Shown here: piece after piece, positions 8,385-17,393 of the stretch | Layout: each line of letters opens with the position of its first letter | How positions within the stretch are numbered: the first letter of the stretch is position 1 | Assembly (NCBI GenBank): GCA_964627845.1 | Contig: CAZVKL010000002.1 | Coordinates: forward strand, 27,931 to 91,930 | Origin: DUUI01 sp964627845 | GTDB lineage: Bacteria; Bacillota_I; Bacilli_A; Erysipelotrichales; Erysipelotrichaceae | DNA length: 64,000 nucleotides | Direction of reading: 5' to 3' | The notes under the pieces: model-generated | The model's input: only the letters and a program-made list of their open reading frames with translations | Told to the model about the DNA's origin: nothing | Databases searched by the model: none | Made by a program: the position numbers and the translations under genes

Positions 8385-9413
8385 TTACTTCTTAACGAGT
8401 GTCTTACGAATATCTAGAGCAACCGCAATAATGATAACTAGACCTTGCGCAACAAATACTAAGTTAGGTTCAACTCCTAAGAATTGAAGGGTTGTTTTTA
8501 ATAATTCAAAGACGGTAACCCCTAGTAGGACACCACCCACAGTACCAATACCACCGGTCGTAGAAACACCACCAATGGTTGAAGCCGCAATTGCCTCTAA
8601 CTCATAACCAAACCCAGCGTTAACACCTGTTGATCCGGTTTTAGCCGTTAGTAAGAACCCTGCGATACCATATAAAATTGATCCTAAGACGAAGATTTTT
8701 AATTTGGTAAAACGTGTATTAACACCAGAGACTTCTGCCGCAATTTCATTACCACCGATTGCATACATGTATTTACCATGTTTAGTACGGTTGTACAGAA
8801 TGGACATGAAGATTCCAATAATTAACGCAAAGAAGAATAAATATGGAACTCGAATATTTCCAAATTCTAATCCTTGTTGTCCTATTCGATTAAACAAGGA
8901 CATTCCCTCACCAGGATTGGTAAATGTACCAATTGGTTTTGATTGAGTTAAGATTAAGTTTAATCCATAAACTAAAATTTGAGTCCCTAATGTCGCAATA
9001 AATGCTGGGATATGTAAATATGAAACGATTAAACCGTTAAATAATCCAAAGATCATAGCTACTAAAATAGCGGCAATTAAACCAACAATAACATGTTGTT
9101 GTCCAATATTTGGGAACAAGTCATTTGGTGCTCCATCTACTTGCATCAAACCACCCGCTACAACGGAGGCAAGACCAGTAACACGTCCAGCAGATAAGTC
9201 AGTTCCACGAATAATTAGAATTCCAGAAACCCCTAAGGCAATAATGAATCGTAATGAAATATTTGCCATTACGTTGTTTAAGTTGTTCCAAGAAACGAAG
9301 TTACGAGCATTAAATGCTGCATAGACAATCATAATTAGAACAACAATGATTAACGCGTTATTAATCAATGTATCTTTTATCGATACTTTTTTTACTCTAT
9401 CTTTTAAAGACAT
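8385..9413 (-). CDS. mglC: Galactose/methyl-galactoside ABC transporter permease
   Basis: A 342-residue permease of the sugar class (MglC/RbsC type) with eight to ten hydrophobic segments. It has the D-L-S-A-G-R-V-T-G motif and the E-A-I-A-A-S-T-I-G-G loop that contacts the ATPase. The order mglB-mglA-mglC-galK and the S-W-N-N-L-N-N-V-M-A-N N-terminal region match galactose importers rather than ribose ones. A spaced GGAGG lies directly before the ATG. Confidence 0.93.
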   Translation of the reverse strand: MSLKDRVKKVSIKDTLINNALIIVVLIMIVYAAFNARNFVSWNNLNNVMANISLRFIIALGVSGILIIRGTDLSAGRVTGLASVVAGGLMQVDGAPNDLFPNIGQQHVIVGLIAAILVAMIFGLFNGLIVSYLHIPAFIATLGTQILVYGLNLILTQSKPIGTFTNPGEGMSLFNRIGQQGLEFGNIRVPYLFFFALIIGIFMSILYNRTKHGKYMYAIGGNEIAAEVSGVNTRFTKLKIFVLGSILYGIAGFLLTAKTGSTGVNAGFGYELEAIAASTIGGVSTTGGIGTVGGVLLGVTVFELLKTTLQFLGVEPNLVFVAQGLVIIIAVALDIRKTLVKK

Positions 9414-9422
9414 ATTTTCCTC

Positions 9423-10925
9423 CTACATGAATTTTGTGGCTAAGGCCATCACTTCTTCTTGAGTTGTATTACTAGAGTCTAAGAAGCCTGAAATGCGGCC
9501 CTCACACATTACCATGATTCGATCTGAGAACCCTAAGAGTTCACTCATCTCTGAGGTAACCATAATAACGCTTTTGCCAGTTTTGACTAAATCCCCAATA
9601 ATTTGGTAAATTTCATATTTCGCCCCAACATCAATACCCCGTGTTGGTTCATCCAAAATCAGAATGTCTGGATTACTCGCTAACCAACGAGCAATAATTA
9701 CTTTTTGTTGGTTCCCACCAGATAATGAATTAATTAATGTTTTATGGCTCGGAGTTTTAATTGCTAAAGCATCAATGCTCTTTTGAACCACTTCATTAAT
9801 TCTTCCCATATCGAGTAATCTTGATGGTTGGACATAATTATTAACAGAGGCAATAGCCACGTTATCTTCAACACTTAATACACCAAAGATTCCACTACCA
9901 CGTCTATCTTCTGTTAATAACACCACATTGTGTTCAATTGCATCTTGAGGACTATTAATTTTTACTTCTTGATTGTTAATATATACTTTTCCTTCAACAT
10001 GTGCTCTGATTCCATAAATGGCTTCCATTAGCTCAGTTCTTTGAGCACCCACCAATCCACCAACTGCTAAGATTTCACCTTTTTTCAAACTGAAACTACA
10101 GTCTTTAAACGACAATGGGTTTGGTGACGTATAGTTTTCAACTCTCAACACTTCTTCCTCTGTAAAATGAGGTTGACGAGGAGGGAATAAACTCTTAAGT
10201 TCACGACCAACCATATGGCGAATAATTTTATCGGTTGTTAATTCACTGGCTGGCCAAGTCCCAACATACTGACCATCACGCATAATGGTGACATCATCTG
10301 AAATTCTTAGAATTTCATCCATTTTATGGGAAATGTATATAACAGCAACATTTTGTTTCGTTAAATCATCAATAATTGAAAATAGTTTTTCGACTTCATT
10401 TGAAGTTAAAGAAGAGGTTGGCTCATCCATAATAACTATTTTGGCATCGTGAGAGATTGCCTTAGCAATTTCTACTGACTGCATTTGAGAAACGGTTAAA
10501 TCATTTAATAATGTTCTAGGAGATTCATTTAAACCCACTCGATCTAAATATTCTTTGGTCTCTTTATCCATTAATCCATGATCTACTAGCCCTAAGTGAT
10601 TTTTAGGATATTTTCCTAAAAAGATATTTTCAGCAATCGTCATCATTGGAATTGGCTGTAACTCTTGGTGAATCATTGCCACTCCCTTATCCATTGCCTC
10701 TTTCGAATTTTTAAATGAAACGACCTCATTATTAAACGCGATTTCTCCAGCATCGATACTATAGATTCCAAACAAGCTCTTCATTAAAGTTGATTTTCCA
10801 GCTCCATTTTCACCCATTAGGGCATGAACAGTACCTGGTCTAACTTTAAGTTGAGCATGGTCTAGAGCCTTAACGCCAGGAAATGATTTTTCGATGTCCT
10901 TCATTTCTAATATGTACTGACTCAT
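9423..10925 (-). CDS. mglA: Galactose/methyl-galactoside ABC transporter ATPase
   Basis: A 500-residue double ATPase. The first cassette has Walker A G38-E-N-G-A-G-K-S-T46 and Walker B V-I-M-D-E-P. The second has a degenerate P-loop (G-L-V-G-A-Q-R-T-E) but a complete signature L-S-G-G-N-Q-Q-K and I-L-D-E-P-T-R-G-I-D-V-G. This asymmetry is normal for MglA/RbsA proteins. It energises sugar import through MglC. A strong hairpin separates it from mglB. Confidence 0.95.
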   Translation of the reverse strand: MSQYILEMKDIEKSFPGVKALDHAQLKVRPGTVHALMGENGAGKSTLMKSLFGIYSIDAGEIAFNNEVVSFKNSKEAMDKGVAMIHQELQPIPMMTIAENIFLGKYPKNHLGLVDHGLMDKETKEYLDRVGLNESPRTLLNDLTVSQMQSVEIAKAISHDAKIVIMDEPTSSLTSNEVEKLFSIIDDLTKQNVAVIYISHKMDEILRISDDVTIMRDGQYVGTWPASELTTDKIIRHMVGRELKSLFPPRQPHFTEEEVLRVENYTSPNPLSFKDCSFSLKKGEILAVGGLVGAQRTELMEAIYGIRAHVEGKVYINNQEVKINSPQDAIEHNVVLLTEDRRGSGIFGVLSVEDNVAIASVNNYVQPSRLLDMGRINEVVQKSIDALAIKTPSHKTLINSLSGGNQQKVIIARWLASNPDILILDEPTRGIDVGAKYEIYQIIGDLVKTGKSVIMVTSEMSELLGFSDRIMVMCEGRISGFLDSSNTTQEEVMALATKFM

Positions 10926-10945
10926 GTTTTACCTCACTTTTAAAT

Positions 10946-10977
10946 AAATCAAGTGTGCCTTTAGGCACACTTGATTT
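10946..10977 (-). repeat. Perfect hairpin between mglB and mglA
   Basis: AAATCAAGTGTGCC (10946-10959) and its exact reverse complement (10964-10977) enclose a four-base loop. On the minus strand the stem is followed by ATTTATTTAAA rather than a solid T run, so it is a leaky terminator or a 3' stabiliser for mglB mRNA. Such an element would make more binding protein than ATPase and permease. Confidence 0.8.
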
Positions 10978-11002
10978 TGTTAATCTTATGTTCTAAAGCT
11001 TA

Positions 11003-12142
11003 CTAGTCTAATTCTTTGTCGTCTAGTTGAGCTCTACGTTCGTTAGATTCTTCGATTGTTTCTGTACGATAATCTTTACGAATTAATTCAGCATCTTCAG
11101 CTGTTTCAATCTTCACATAGTCATGCCAGTAATATGGAGCAACTTCTTCACCATTTAATAACATGATTCCAACTTCTGCAGCAGTGTGTGATTGGTTAAA
11201 GTGGTCATTTAAGACTGTACCAGTGTATTCACCAGCAACAACTAAGTTAACAACTTCTTCTAAAGCATCAACTGAAACGATGTAGATGTCTTCACCAACT
11301 GTACGGCCAGCAGCTTCGATTGCTGTAAGAGCACCAAGACCCATACCGTCATTGTTAGCGAAAATAACTTCAATTTCATCACCGAATTGTGCTAAAGCGT
11401 TAGCAGCTAATTCTTGACCTTTTGTTTGATCCCAGTCACCACGTAGTCTAGCACCAAGTAGTTCTGTAGGAATTGTTTCTTCTAATTGTTCAATAGAATA
11501 TTGAGTTCTTTGTTGAGCATCCACGTTTTCAGTGTCACCCATAATCATAATATAAGATACTTTTCCATCACCATTGATATCACCACTGTTTTCTAATCCA
11601 GCAATGATTTCCCCTTGGTAACGTCCAGATTGACGAGCGTCAACCCCAACATAAGTTGTTTTTCCTGGCCAAATTTCCATAGTAGCTGTTGTTTCAGGCT
11701 CACGGTTGATTAAGACAACAGGAATGTCAGCATCTTTAGCTGATTGTAAGAATGTGTCAGCACCTTGAGGTGAGACTAAGTTCGCAATAATTAGGTCTTT
11801 CCCTTGAGCAACAAAGTTGTTTAATTGTTCAACTTGTCTTGCTTGGTCATTAGCACCATCAACAACCTCAACATTGTAAGTGTTGCCATGTTCTTCGCCT
11901 AATTCTTCAAAATAAGCTTGAAGTTCTTCACGATATAAAGTCATGAAGTTGTCATTAAATTGGTAGATTGCTACACCAATTTCATACGTTTGACCACCTT
12001 CAACTGAATCAGTTTCAGTATCATCCGTTGTTTCCGTAGTATCAGGAGTTTCTTCTTCCTGAGTTGGTGTCGTTTCGTTAGCACACGCAACAATCATGAA
12101 TGCAGCTAATAAAACTAATAAAACCTTAAGTAGTTTTTTCAT
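11003..12142 (-). CDS. mglB: Galactose-binding lipoprotein
   Basis: A 379-residue periplasmic-binding-protein-type lipoprotein. The signal peptide ends in the lipobox M-I-V-A-C20, then a Thr/Glu-rich linker to about residue 48 tethers the binding domain. The domain shows I-G-V-A-I-Y-Q-F-N-D at its start, and A-N-N-D-G-M-G-L-G-A and V-S-V-D-A-L-E later, typical of galactose/glucose-binding proteins. It hands the sugar to MglC. It is the first gene of the operon, behind a promoter flanked by two similar palindromes. Confidence 0.93.
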   Translation of the reverse strand: MKKLLKVLLVLLAAFMIVACANETTPTQEEETPDTTETTDDTETDSVEGGQTYEIGVAIYQFNDNFMTLYREELQAYFEELGEEHGNTYNVEVVDGANDQARQVEQLNNFVAQGKDLIIANLVSPQGADTFLQSAKDADIPVVLINREPETTATMEIWPGKTTYVGVDARQSGRYQGEIIAGLENSGDINGDGKVSYIMIMGDTENVDAQQRTQYSIEQLEETIPTELLGARLRGDWDQTKGQELAANALAQFGDEIEVIFANNDGMGLGALTAIEAAGRTVGEDIYIVSVDALEEVVNLVVAGEYTGTVLNDHFNQSHTAAEVGIMLLNGEEVAPYYWHDYVKIETAEDAELIRKDYRTETIEESNERRAQLDDKELD

Positions 12143-12171
12143 TTTCGTTCTTCCTTTCTTGAACTAAATTC

Positions 12172-12187
12172 TAGTAAATTTTTACTA
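12172..12187. promoter_or_regulatory. Operator palindrome 1, mglB leader
   Basis: TAGTAAATTTTTACTA is a perfect 7-2-7 inverted repeat just downstream of the mglB start point. A near copy lies at 12269-12284. The neighbouring LacI-family repressor is the obvious candidate ligand (inference). Confidence 0.55.
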
Positions 12188-12199
12188 CTAGATATTTTA

Positions 12200-12228
12200 A
12201 GTTTAAATTATGTAAGCGCTTGTGTCAA
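12200..12228 (-). promoter_or_regulatory. Promoter of the mglBAC-galK operon with operator-like core
   Basis: On the minus strand a perfect TTGACA (12223-12228) and TAAACT (12200-12205) are 17 bases apart. The spacer contains the palindrome AAGCGCTT (12214-12221), the core expected of a LacI-family or CcpA (cre) site; the surrounding bases match cre only partly. Confidence 0.65.
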
Positions 12229-12268
12229 GGAATCATTTCAGTTTTCAAACTTTTACACGACTAAAATG

Positions 12269-12284
12269 TGGTAAAAGTTTACTA
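12269..12284. promoter_or_regulatory. Operator palindrome 2, upstream of mglB promoter
   Basis: Read on the minus strand this is TAGTAAACTTTTACCA, differing from operator 1 at two positions. The two centres are about 97 bases apart on either side of the promoter, an arrangement that allows repression by looping. Confidence 0.45.
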
Positions 12285-12286
12285 AA

Positions 12287-13294
12287 TCATTTGTTCTTGT
12301 AAACCGATTCTCGTTCAACTAACGCGGTTGAACAGGTGATCTTGACAGGGTTAATGACACCACTCTCTATCATAAAACTTAACAATTGTCCCGCCATCTC
12401 GCCCATTAGTTTGGTATCAATCCGAACTGTCGTCAAAGGTGGATTAAAGAATTTGCTGGAGGCATTATCATTAATGCCAATAACCGAGATTTTCTTATAG
12501 TTATCCGGGTGTTGTTCACCAATGGCTCTCAAGGCCCCCATCGCGATGCTATCACTCGCACAAAAGAAGGCGGTGGGACAATCATCACTTTTAAGCGCTA
12601 TTCTCATCTTTTCATACCCTGTTAAGCCATTAAACTCTTTAACATATTTATGTTGTTCAATATGTTCAAAGCGATCATCATTTAACGTAATTGATTCATA
12701 CGCACGTTGTCGACTATCCACATAAGGGATTCTAGCAGGTCCAATATATTCCTGGCCTCCAATAAAACCAATCCGAGTATGACCTTGATCATACAAGTAA
12801 TCCATGACGGTTTCAGTCGCAAGTTTAAAGTCAGAAATAACACTTGAATATAATTGGCCATCAGGGTTTGAATCAACAAACACAATCTTAGGAAATTGTC
12901 TCGATAGATCTTGAGCTTGTTGTAATGAGAATTTCCCCATACAAATTAGACCATCTAAATAAGTGTCCTCAAATAATTCCCTTAGGTTTTCTTGATAATA
13001 GCGTCGTATTCCCACTCTTTTATTAATAAAATAGTTTTCAACCGAAATACGAAGCGCATAATAATAAGGATCCTCAACCTCTTCATAGGAAGAAATCCAT
13101 TGTACTAAGCCAATGACCATGCGATTCATCACCACATTACGCTTCTTAGGTTTATAATCCAATTCCTTCGCAATATCTAAAACCCGTTTTCGAGTTTCCT
13201 CTTTAACCGATAGCGATTTATCATCACGTAATATTCGTGAAACAGCTGCTGACGATAAACCTGCCTTCTTCGCAATATCTTTAATTGTTGCCAT
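12287..13294 (-). CDS. LacI/GalR-family repressor
   Basis: A 335-residue regulator. The N-terminal helix-turn-helix M-A-T-I-K-D-I-A-K-K-A-G-L-S-S-A-A-V-S-R-I-L is followed by a hinge and a sugar-binding domain. I use the ATG at 13294, which overlaps the aldo/keto reductase stop by one base (TAATG) and has GGAGAG upstream, rather than an upstream in-frame start lying inside that gene. Its position next to mglBAC-galK and the palindromes around the mglB promoter suggest it is the galactose repressor; this is inference. Confidence 0.9.
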   Translation of the reverse strand: MATIKDIAKKAGLSSAAVSRILRDDKSLSVKEETRKRVLDIAKELDYKPKKRNVVMNRMVIGLVQWISSYEEVEDPYYYALRISVENYFINKRVGIRRYYQENLRELFEDTYLDGLICMGKFSLQQAQDLSRQFPKIVFVDSNPDGQLYSSVISDFKLATETVMDYLYDQGHTRIGFIGGQEYIGPARIPYVDSRQRAYESITLNDDRFEHIEQHKYVKEFNGLTGYEKMRIALKSDDCPTAFFCASDSIAMGALRAIGEQHPDNYKKISVIGINDNASSKFFNPPLTTVRIDTKLMGEMAGQLLSFMIESGVINPVKITCSTALVERESVYKNK

Positions 13295-14175
13295 TATGGC
13301 AGTCTCTCCAACTGACTCATCGCAAATAGGCGATACCATTGTTCATTCGACAGTTCTAGATTCTGTGCCTTAAGCGCGCTCTCAACTCGATTCGCCTTCA
13401 TCGTCCCCAAAATTGGAACAATCTTGATAGGGTGTTTCTTTAGCCAAGCCAACATCACTTGATCCAGTGTTTCTGCCGAAATTTCTTCCTTTATTTTCAA
13501 CATTTCTTCTTTAAGTAGTGGATTATGATACGGATCTTTAAAGATTAAACCACCCCCTAATGGTGAATAGGCCATCACACCACAATCATGATACGCACAT
13601 CGTTCCAGAACCCCGTTTTTAAAGTGTTCTAAATGATCAACACTAATTTGAATTTGATTGAGTTCAATCTCTGGAAATTCTTTAATAAGTGCATCAAGTT
13701 GTGGCACCAAGAAATTGGACACACCAAAATGGTTCACTAAACCTTGGTCTTTCAAATCTCTAAACGCTCTGGCCACTTCCTTAAAATCCATTAAGTGATC
13801 CACACGATGAATCAACAACATATCCAAATAGTCAATTTGAAGTTGTTCTAAGATCAACTTCGTTTGAGCCATAATATGATTATAGCTCGTATTATAGTGA
13901 GAAGGCGTTAACCCAGACTCATCGTCTTTATTGCGAACAATGCCACATTTACTAATAATTTGAATTTGTTTTCTTATTTCTTGATTTGCGTTTAACACGC
14001 GCCCAAATTGAATTTGTGCCTCACCACCCCCATAAATATCTGCATGATCAAACGTTGTTATTCCATTATTTAGGGCCATTTTGATAAGTTCTAATAAATC
14101 TTCATCCGATAACTCTGCTTCAGTCAGTCGCCAAAGACCTAATGCATACTCTGATAATTTTAATTTGTTATTCAT
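13294..14175 (-). CDS. Aldo/keto reductase (YdhF-like)
   Basis: A 293-residue NADPH-dependent oxidoreductase. The catalytic tetrad can be placed as Asp43, Tyr48, Lys76 and His123 in the family contexts F-D-H-A-D-I-Y-G-G-G, I-S-K-C and L-I-H-R-V-D-H. The wording most resembles the E. coli YdhF group. It shares a transcript with the GalR-like gene, whose start overlaps its stop. A role in carbonyl or sugar reduction tied to galactose use is possible but unproven. Confidence 0.9.
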   Translation of the reverse strand: MNNKLKLSEYALGLWRLTEAELSDEDLLELIKMALNNGITTFDHADIYGGGEAQIQFGRVLNANQEIRKQIQIISKCGIVRNKDDESGLTPSHYNTSYNHIMAQTKLILEQLQIDYLDMLLIHRVDHLMDFKEVARAFRDLKDQGLVNHFGVSNFLVPQLDALIKEFPEIELNQIQISVDHLEHFKNGVLERCAYHDCGVMAYSPLGGGLIFKDPYHNPLLKEEMLKIKEEISAETLDQVMLAWLKKHPIKIVPILGTMKANRVESALKAQNLELSNEQWYRLFAMSQLERLP

Positions 14176-14201
14176 TCTATCGCTCCTTACAACTCCTATT
14201 T

Positions 14202-14226
14202 TAGTAAATTTTGTAAGGGTTTACCA
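14202..14226. promoter_or_regulatory. Possible operator half-sites before the aldo/keto reductase-repressor operon
   Basis: TAGTAAA (14202-14208) and TTTACCA (14220-14226) repeat the two halves of the mglB palindromes with a wider spacing, next to a TAAAAT -10-like box read on the minus strand. This would fit autoregulation, but the spacing differs from the mglB copies. Confidence 0.3.
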
Positions 14227-14292
14227 TACTAAAAAAACCATTAGTATCTACATCATGTCCTTAAAACCTAAAAATCAAAAAGTGTATTAAAA

Positions 14293-14315
14293 AACCAAGG
14301 CCTTATTCCTTGGTT
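14293..14315 (-). terminator. Terminator after the DUF2812 gene, stop codon in loop
   Basis: AACCAAGG and CCTTGGTT form an eight-base-pair stem followed on the minus strand by six T. The TAA stop (14303-14305) lies in the loop. Confidence 0.85.
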
Positions 14316-14830
14316 CTATTTATGTATTCAGGTTTTCTTAATCGTTTAAGTTTTAAATAAATTGTAAAGACATAGTAGAGAAAACCAATCGCCATCACCA
14401 GTAATAGATAAAAAGCAGGATGTTGATAACGGATAATCATAAAGATTGCCAATATAACTAAACTACCCGCGATGGTCATTGAGAAGAGTTCAACTCGTCT
14501 AAAACTCTTTTCAATTAATCGATCTCGATCAACCATGACCCGTTGAATGGGCTCCTCTATATTTTGTCCTACAAAATATAGCCAAACACCTTTCTTTGTA
14601 AAAAATTGTGTCACTAACTCAAATCCTTGATTATGATAGAGTTCCATATCCACCGATTCAGGATCTTCATAATACTCGACCAAATAATAGCTATCCAAAG
14701 GGTCTGACTCCTTAAAGTGATACCCTTCTTCATTCACATCAACAAGGTGATAACCGTCTTTCGCCTTTTGATTTAAATAATCTTCCTCAGGTTTTGGATC
14801 AAATAGAGTAAATTCCTGTTTTTCAATCAT
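14303..14830 (-). CDS. DUF2812-like membrane protein
   Basis: A 175-residue protein. The N-terminal 100 residues resemble DUF2812: E-x-x-L-N-Q-K-A-K-D-G-Y-H-L, then Y-H-F-K-E and Y-Y-L-V-E-Y-Y-E. Two membrane helices follow at about 115-135 and 140-160, then a basic tail. Its start overlaps the rsmI stop (ATGA), so it is the last gene of the tmk-holB-ricT-rsmI operon. DUF2812 proteins often partner PadR-type regulators, but none is seen here. Function unknown. Confidence 0.8.
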   Translation of the reverse strand: MIEKQEFTLFDPKPEEDYLNQKAKDGYHLVDVNEEGYHFKESDPLDSYYLVEYYEDPESVDMELYHNQGFELVTQFFTKKGVWLYFVGQNIEEPIQRVMVDRDRLIEKSFRRVELFSMTIAGSLVILAIFMIIRYQHPAFYLLLVMAIGFLYYVFTIYLKLKRLRKPEYINRTKE

Positions 14831-15684
14831 GATTGTTTCCTCGCTAAATAATCCTGGTACACTTTGTTTTTATTTAAATTAAACTCTTTCGAGATTTCTT
14901 TAATCGCATTAGACGCCGAATAACCTTGTTTAATTAACTCTTCCACTCTCATCTGAACATCAAATTCATCAATATCCGCTTCTTTTTCGTGAGGGTTACC
15001 CTCAACCACTAAAACAAATTCCCCTTTTAAATCATCCACTTCATTAACTACTTTAGATAATTGACCACGAATAAAGTGTTCATGTTTCTTCGTCATCTCC
15101 CGTGCTAATGAAACCTTACGATCACCAAACACCACTAACATTTCATTCAGTGTCGAGCTCAGTTTATGGACTGAAACATAGAAAATCATCGTATAACTAA
15201 AATATTTGTATTCCGTTAACGTTCTTCTTAATTGTTTCATGGTCGATGGTAAAAAACCATGAAATACAAATGGATGTGTTTGAAGTCCAGAAGTAATCAG
15301 TGCATTTAAAATAGCCGAAGGGCCAGAAACAGGGACCACATTATAGCCTTCCATAATGACACAAGAGACTAAGCGATTACCCGGATCAGATACAAGTGGA
15401 GTTCCCGCATCGCTGACTAAAGCAACATCTGAACCACTTCTTAAAAGTTTTAAAATTCCCTCAATACTTTGTTCTTCATTGTGAGCATGATGTGAAATAA
15501 GGCGCGTTGAAATATCATAGTGACTTAGTAATTTCTTGGTTAAACGAGTGTCTTCACAAGCAATCACATCGACCTTTTTCAACACATCGATTGCTCTAAA
15601 GCTCATTTCCTCAAGATTACCTATTGGGGTCGCTACTAAATAGAGTGTCGATAAATCATTTTCAAAACTTTTTTGACTAAACAT
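14827..15684 (-). CDS. rsmI: 16S rRNA 2'-O-ribose C1402 methyltransferase
   Basis: A 285-residue SAM-dependent enzyme of the tetrapyrrole-methylase fold that methylates C1402 in the decoding centre of 16S rRNA. The motifs Y-L-V-A-T-P-I-G-N-L, A-C-E-D-T-R and S-D-A-G-T-P-L-V-S-D-P-G are diagnostic. I prefer the ATG at 15684 over an upstream GTG because an AGGTG sequence lies about eight bases before it. It overlaps the end of ricT, as in the B. subtilis yaaT-rsmI neighbourhood. Confidence 0.95.
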   Translation of the reverse strand: MFSQKSFENDLSTLYLVATPIGNLEEMSFRAIDVLKKVDVIACEDTRLTKKLLSHYDISTRLISHHAHNEEQSIEGILKLLRSGSDVALVSDAGTPLVSDPGNRLVSCVIMEGYNVVPVSGPSAILNALITSGLQTHPFVFHGFLPSTMKQLRRTLTEYKYFSYTMIFYVSVHKLSSTLNEMLVVFGDRKVSLAREMTKKHEHFIRGQLSKVVNEVDDLKGEFVLVVEGNPHEKEADIDEFDVQMRVEELIKQGYSASNAIKEISKEFNLNKNKVYQDYLARKQS

Positions 15685-16501
15685 TTTGTGGTTCACCTAA
15701 AAATTCATCAAAAGACATGACTAAGCGTTCTTCTCTGTTACTTAATGTAATTTGTTTGTTCAGTAAGTTTAAATCAGAAACACGATAGCGTTGATCATTA
15801 TAGGTAATGTTTGAATTTATTTTAGGCAGTCCTTTTTTCGCTTCCGTATATAAATCATTTTCATAACGGAGACAACATTTCAGTTTTCCACATTGTCCTG
15901 ATAATTTATTGATATTTAAAGATAGCTGTTGGTTTTTAGCCATATTAATTGAGACGGATTCCAAACTCTTTAAATGATTCTTACAACATAAATTACGACC
16001 ACAAACACCAATTCCACCTACCAGCTTCGCTTTATCCCTTTGATTGATTTGTCTTAATTCAACACGACATGGATATGGAAAAAGGGTTGTTAGATCTTTC
16101 AACAACTCTCTAAAATCAACACGATGTTCTGAAACATAGGTAATAATAATTTTCTTTTGATCCAAGGTGTATTCCACATCGACCAAATTCATATCTAATT
16201 TATGTTTTTGTATTTCTTGTTCAATTGGCATTCTGGCATCAAATGCTTTTATTTTATTTCGTCTATGGGTCGCAACATCTTCACTAGTCGCTACACGAAT
16301 CACTGGTTTTACTTCTAATGAGTGACCAATGGTTTCCATAGGTTGATATTCTTTAGAGACAATCGCTAATTCTAAACCATTTTTGGTTTCAACAACGACC
16401 TTCTCCTCTATTTTATATGTAAGTTCATTGGTTCCAAATGAGAACTCTTTCGAATTCCCAATAAATTTAACCAAGATATACCCATTATAGGTTTCTGACA
16501 T
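15677..16501 (-). CDS. ricT: RicT (YaaT), PSP1-domain protein
   Basis: A 274-residue PSP1-family protein; in Bacillus RicT joins RicA and RicF in an Fe-S complex that governs RNase Y activity. The Cys cluster G-V-C-G-R-N-L-C-C and the later C-G-K-L-K-C-C, needed for cluster binding, are intact. GGAGG supports the ATG at 16501 rather than an earlier in-frame ATG inside holB. No ricA or ricF gene is visible in this window. Confidence 0.93.
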   Translation of the reverse strand: MSETYNGYILVKFIGNSKEFSFGTNELTYKIEEKVVVETKNGLELAIVSKEYQPMETIGHSLEVKPVIRVATSEDVATHRRNKIKAFDARMPIEQEIQKHKLDMNLVDVEYTLDQKKIIITYVSEHRVDFRELLKDLTTLFPYPCRVELRQINQRDKAKLVGGIGVCGRNLCCKNHLKSLESVSINMAKNQQLSLNINKLSGQCGKLKCCLRYENDLYTEAKKGLPKINSNITYNDQRYRVSDLNLLNKQITLSNREERLVMSFDEFLGEPQNV

Positions 16502-17393
16502 GAAAGACCTCCAAGATTGAGTAACACGCTTCATCAATTAATAACGAAACATTCGCCGATGGATTAAAATGATTACTCATATTTGTAAAGACGGATATCA
16601 AAACCGATAACTGATTGAGTGTAAACGGGTTTGATTGATTTCTATTATACAGCAAAGCGTTACAATGCTCTAACATTATCTCAATGACATAACCTAAAAC
16701 TGCCCGATCGTTTTGATTATCAAGTTGCCAATTCACACAAGCAACTTCAGGATTGGTTTTTAGGTTCGATAATAATTCTAAAGCGATATTGCCAGCTCTT
16801 TGATAATTTTGTTCTTCTAAAAGTGCTTGACCTTGTTCAGAACTGCTCACTTTTGAATTTAAATGGTTTTGAATCATCGGGTGTTGATCAGAAAAATCAA
16901 ACTGTTGACGGCGTTCCTTTTTTAAATGAACCACCATACAACGCGATAAAATTGTAGGTAAGACCAACTCAATATTGTGCGTCGTTAAAATAAAAGTCGT
17001 CGTTTGACCACTAGGTTCTTCTAAAAACTTCAATAACGCGTTCAGTGCTTCTGGGGTCGCTTTATGAACATGATGCATTAAGGCAACTTTTTGATCAGTT
17101 TGTTCTAAAGCTGTGTTTTGAAACGACGTTTGTAGTTGAGCAATCACTTCTTTTTTAATCGTCGCGTTAGAGCCATCAATTAGTTTAAAGTCAACCATAC
17201 TGGTTGATTCAAACATTTCAATTCGTTGAAGAAGCACCTCTTGATCAAGGCTTTGTTCCATGATTAAAGCACTCAACCAAAGGGCCACTTCATAAGTATT
17301 AGCATCTCCAACTAATAAAAATGCATGAGGCATCGTTTGTGCTTCAAGATTTTTCTTCATCATGCGATATAGTGCCGGTTGTTTATGCTTCAT
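16485..17393 (-). CDS. holB: DNA polymerase III delta' subunit
   Basis: A 302-residue clamp-loader subunit. It has the M-P-H-A-F-L-L-V-G-D start, the switch region (L-N-A-L-L-K-F-L-E-E-P-S) and T-T-H-N-I-E-L-V-L-P-T-I-L-S-R-C, which aligns with sensor 1 and the SRC motif. The P-loop is degenerate, as usual for delta'. Gene order tmk-holB-ricT is the classical one. The ATG at 17393 overlaps tmk by eleven bases; an upstream TTG is less likely. Confidence 0.92.
   Translation of the reverse strand: MKHKQPALYRMMKKNLEAQTMPHAFLLVGDANTYEVALWLSALIMEQSLDQEVLLQRIEMFESTSMVDFKLIDGSNATIKKEVIAQLQTSFQNTALEQTDQKVALMHHVHKATPEALNALLKFLEEPSGQTTTFILTTHNIELVLPTILSRCMVVHLKKERRQQFDFSDQHPMIQNHLNSKVSSSEQGQALLEEQNYQRAGNIALELLSNLKTNPEVACVNWQLDNQNDRAVLGYVIEIMLEHCNALLYNRNQSNPFTLNQLSVLISVFTNMSNHFNPSANVSLLIDEACYSILEVFHVRNL

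Noticed and set aside
12211..12224. CcpA cre site in the mglB promoter
   Set aside because: The core fits but the right-hand bases differ from the cre consensus; kept only as an operator-like core.
13295..13339. Upstream start for the LacI-type regulator
   Set aside because: It adds residues before the helix-turn-helix that no LacI protein has and lacks a ribosome binding site; the ATG at 13294 fits the family.
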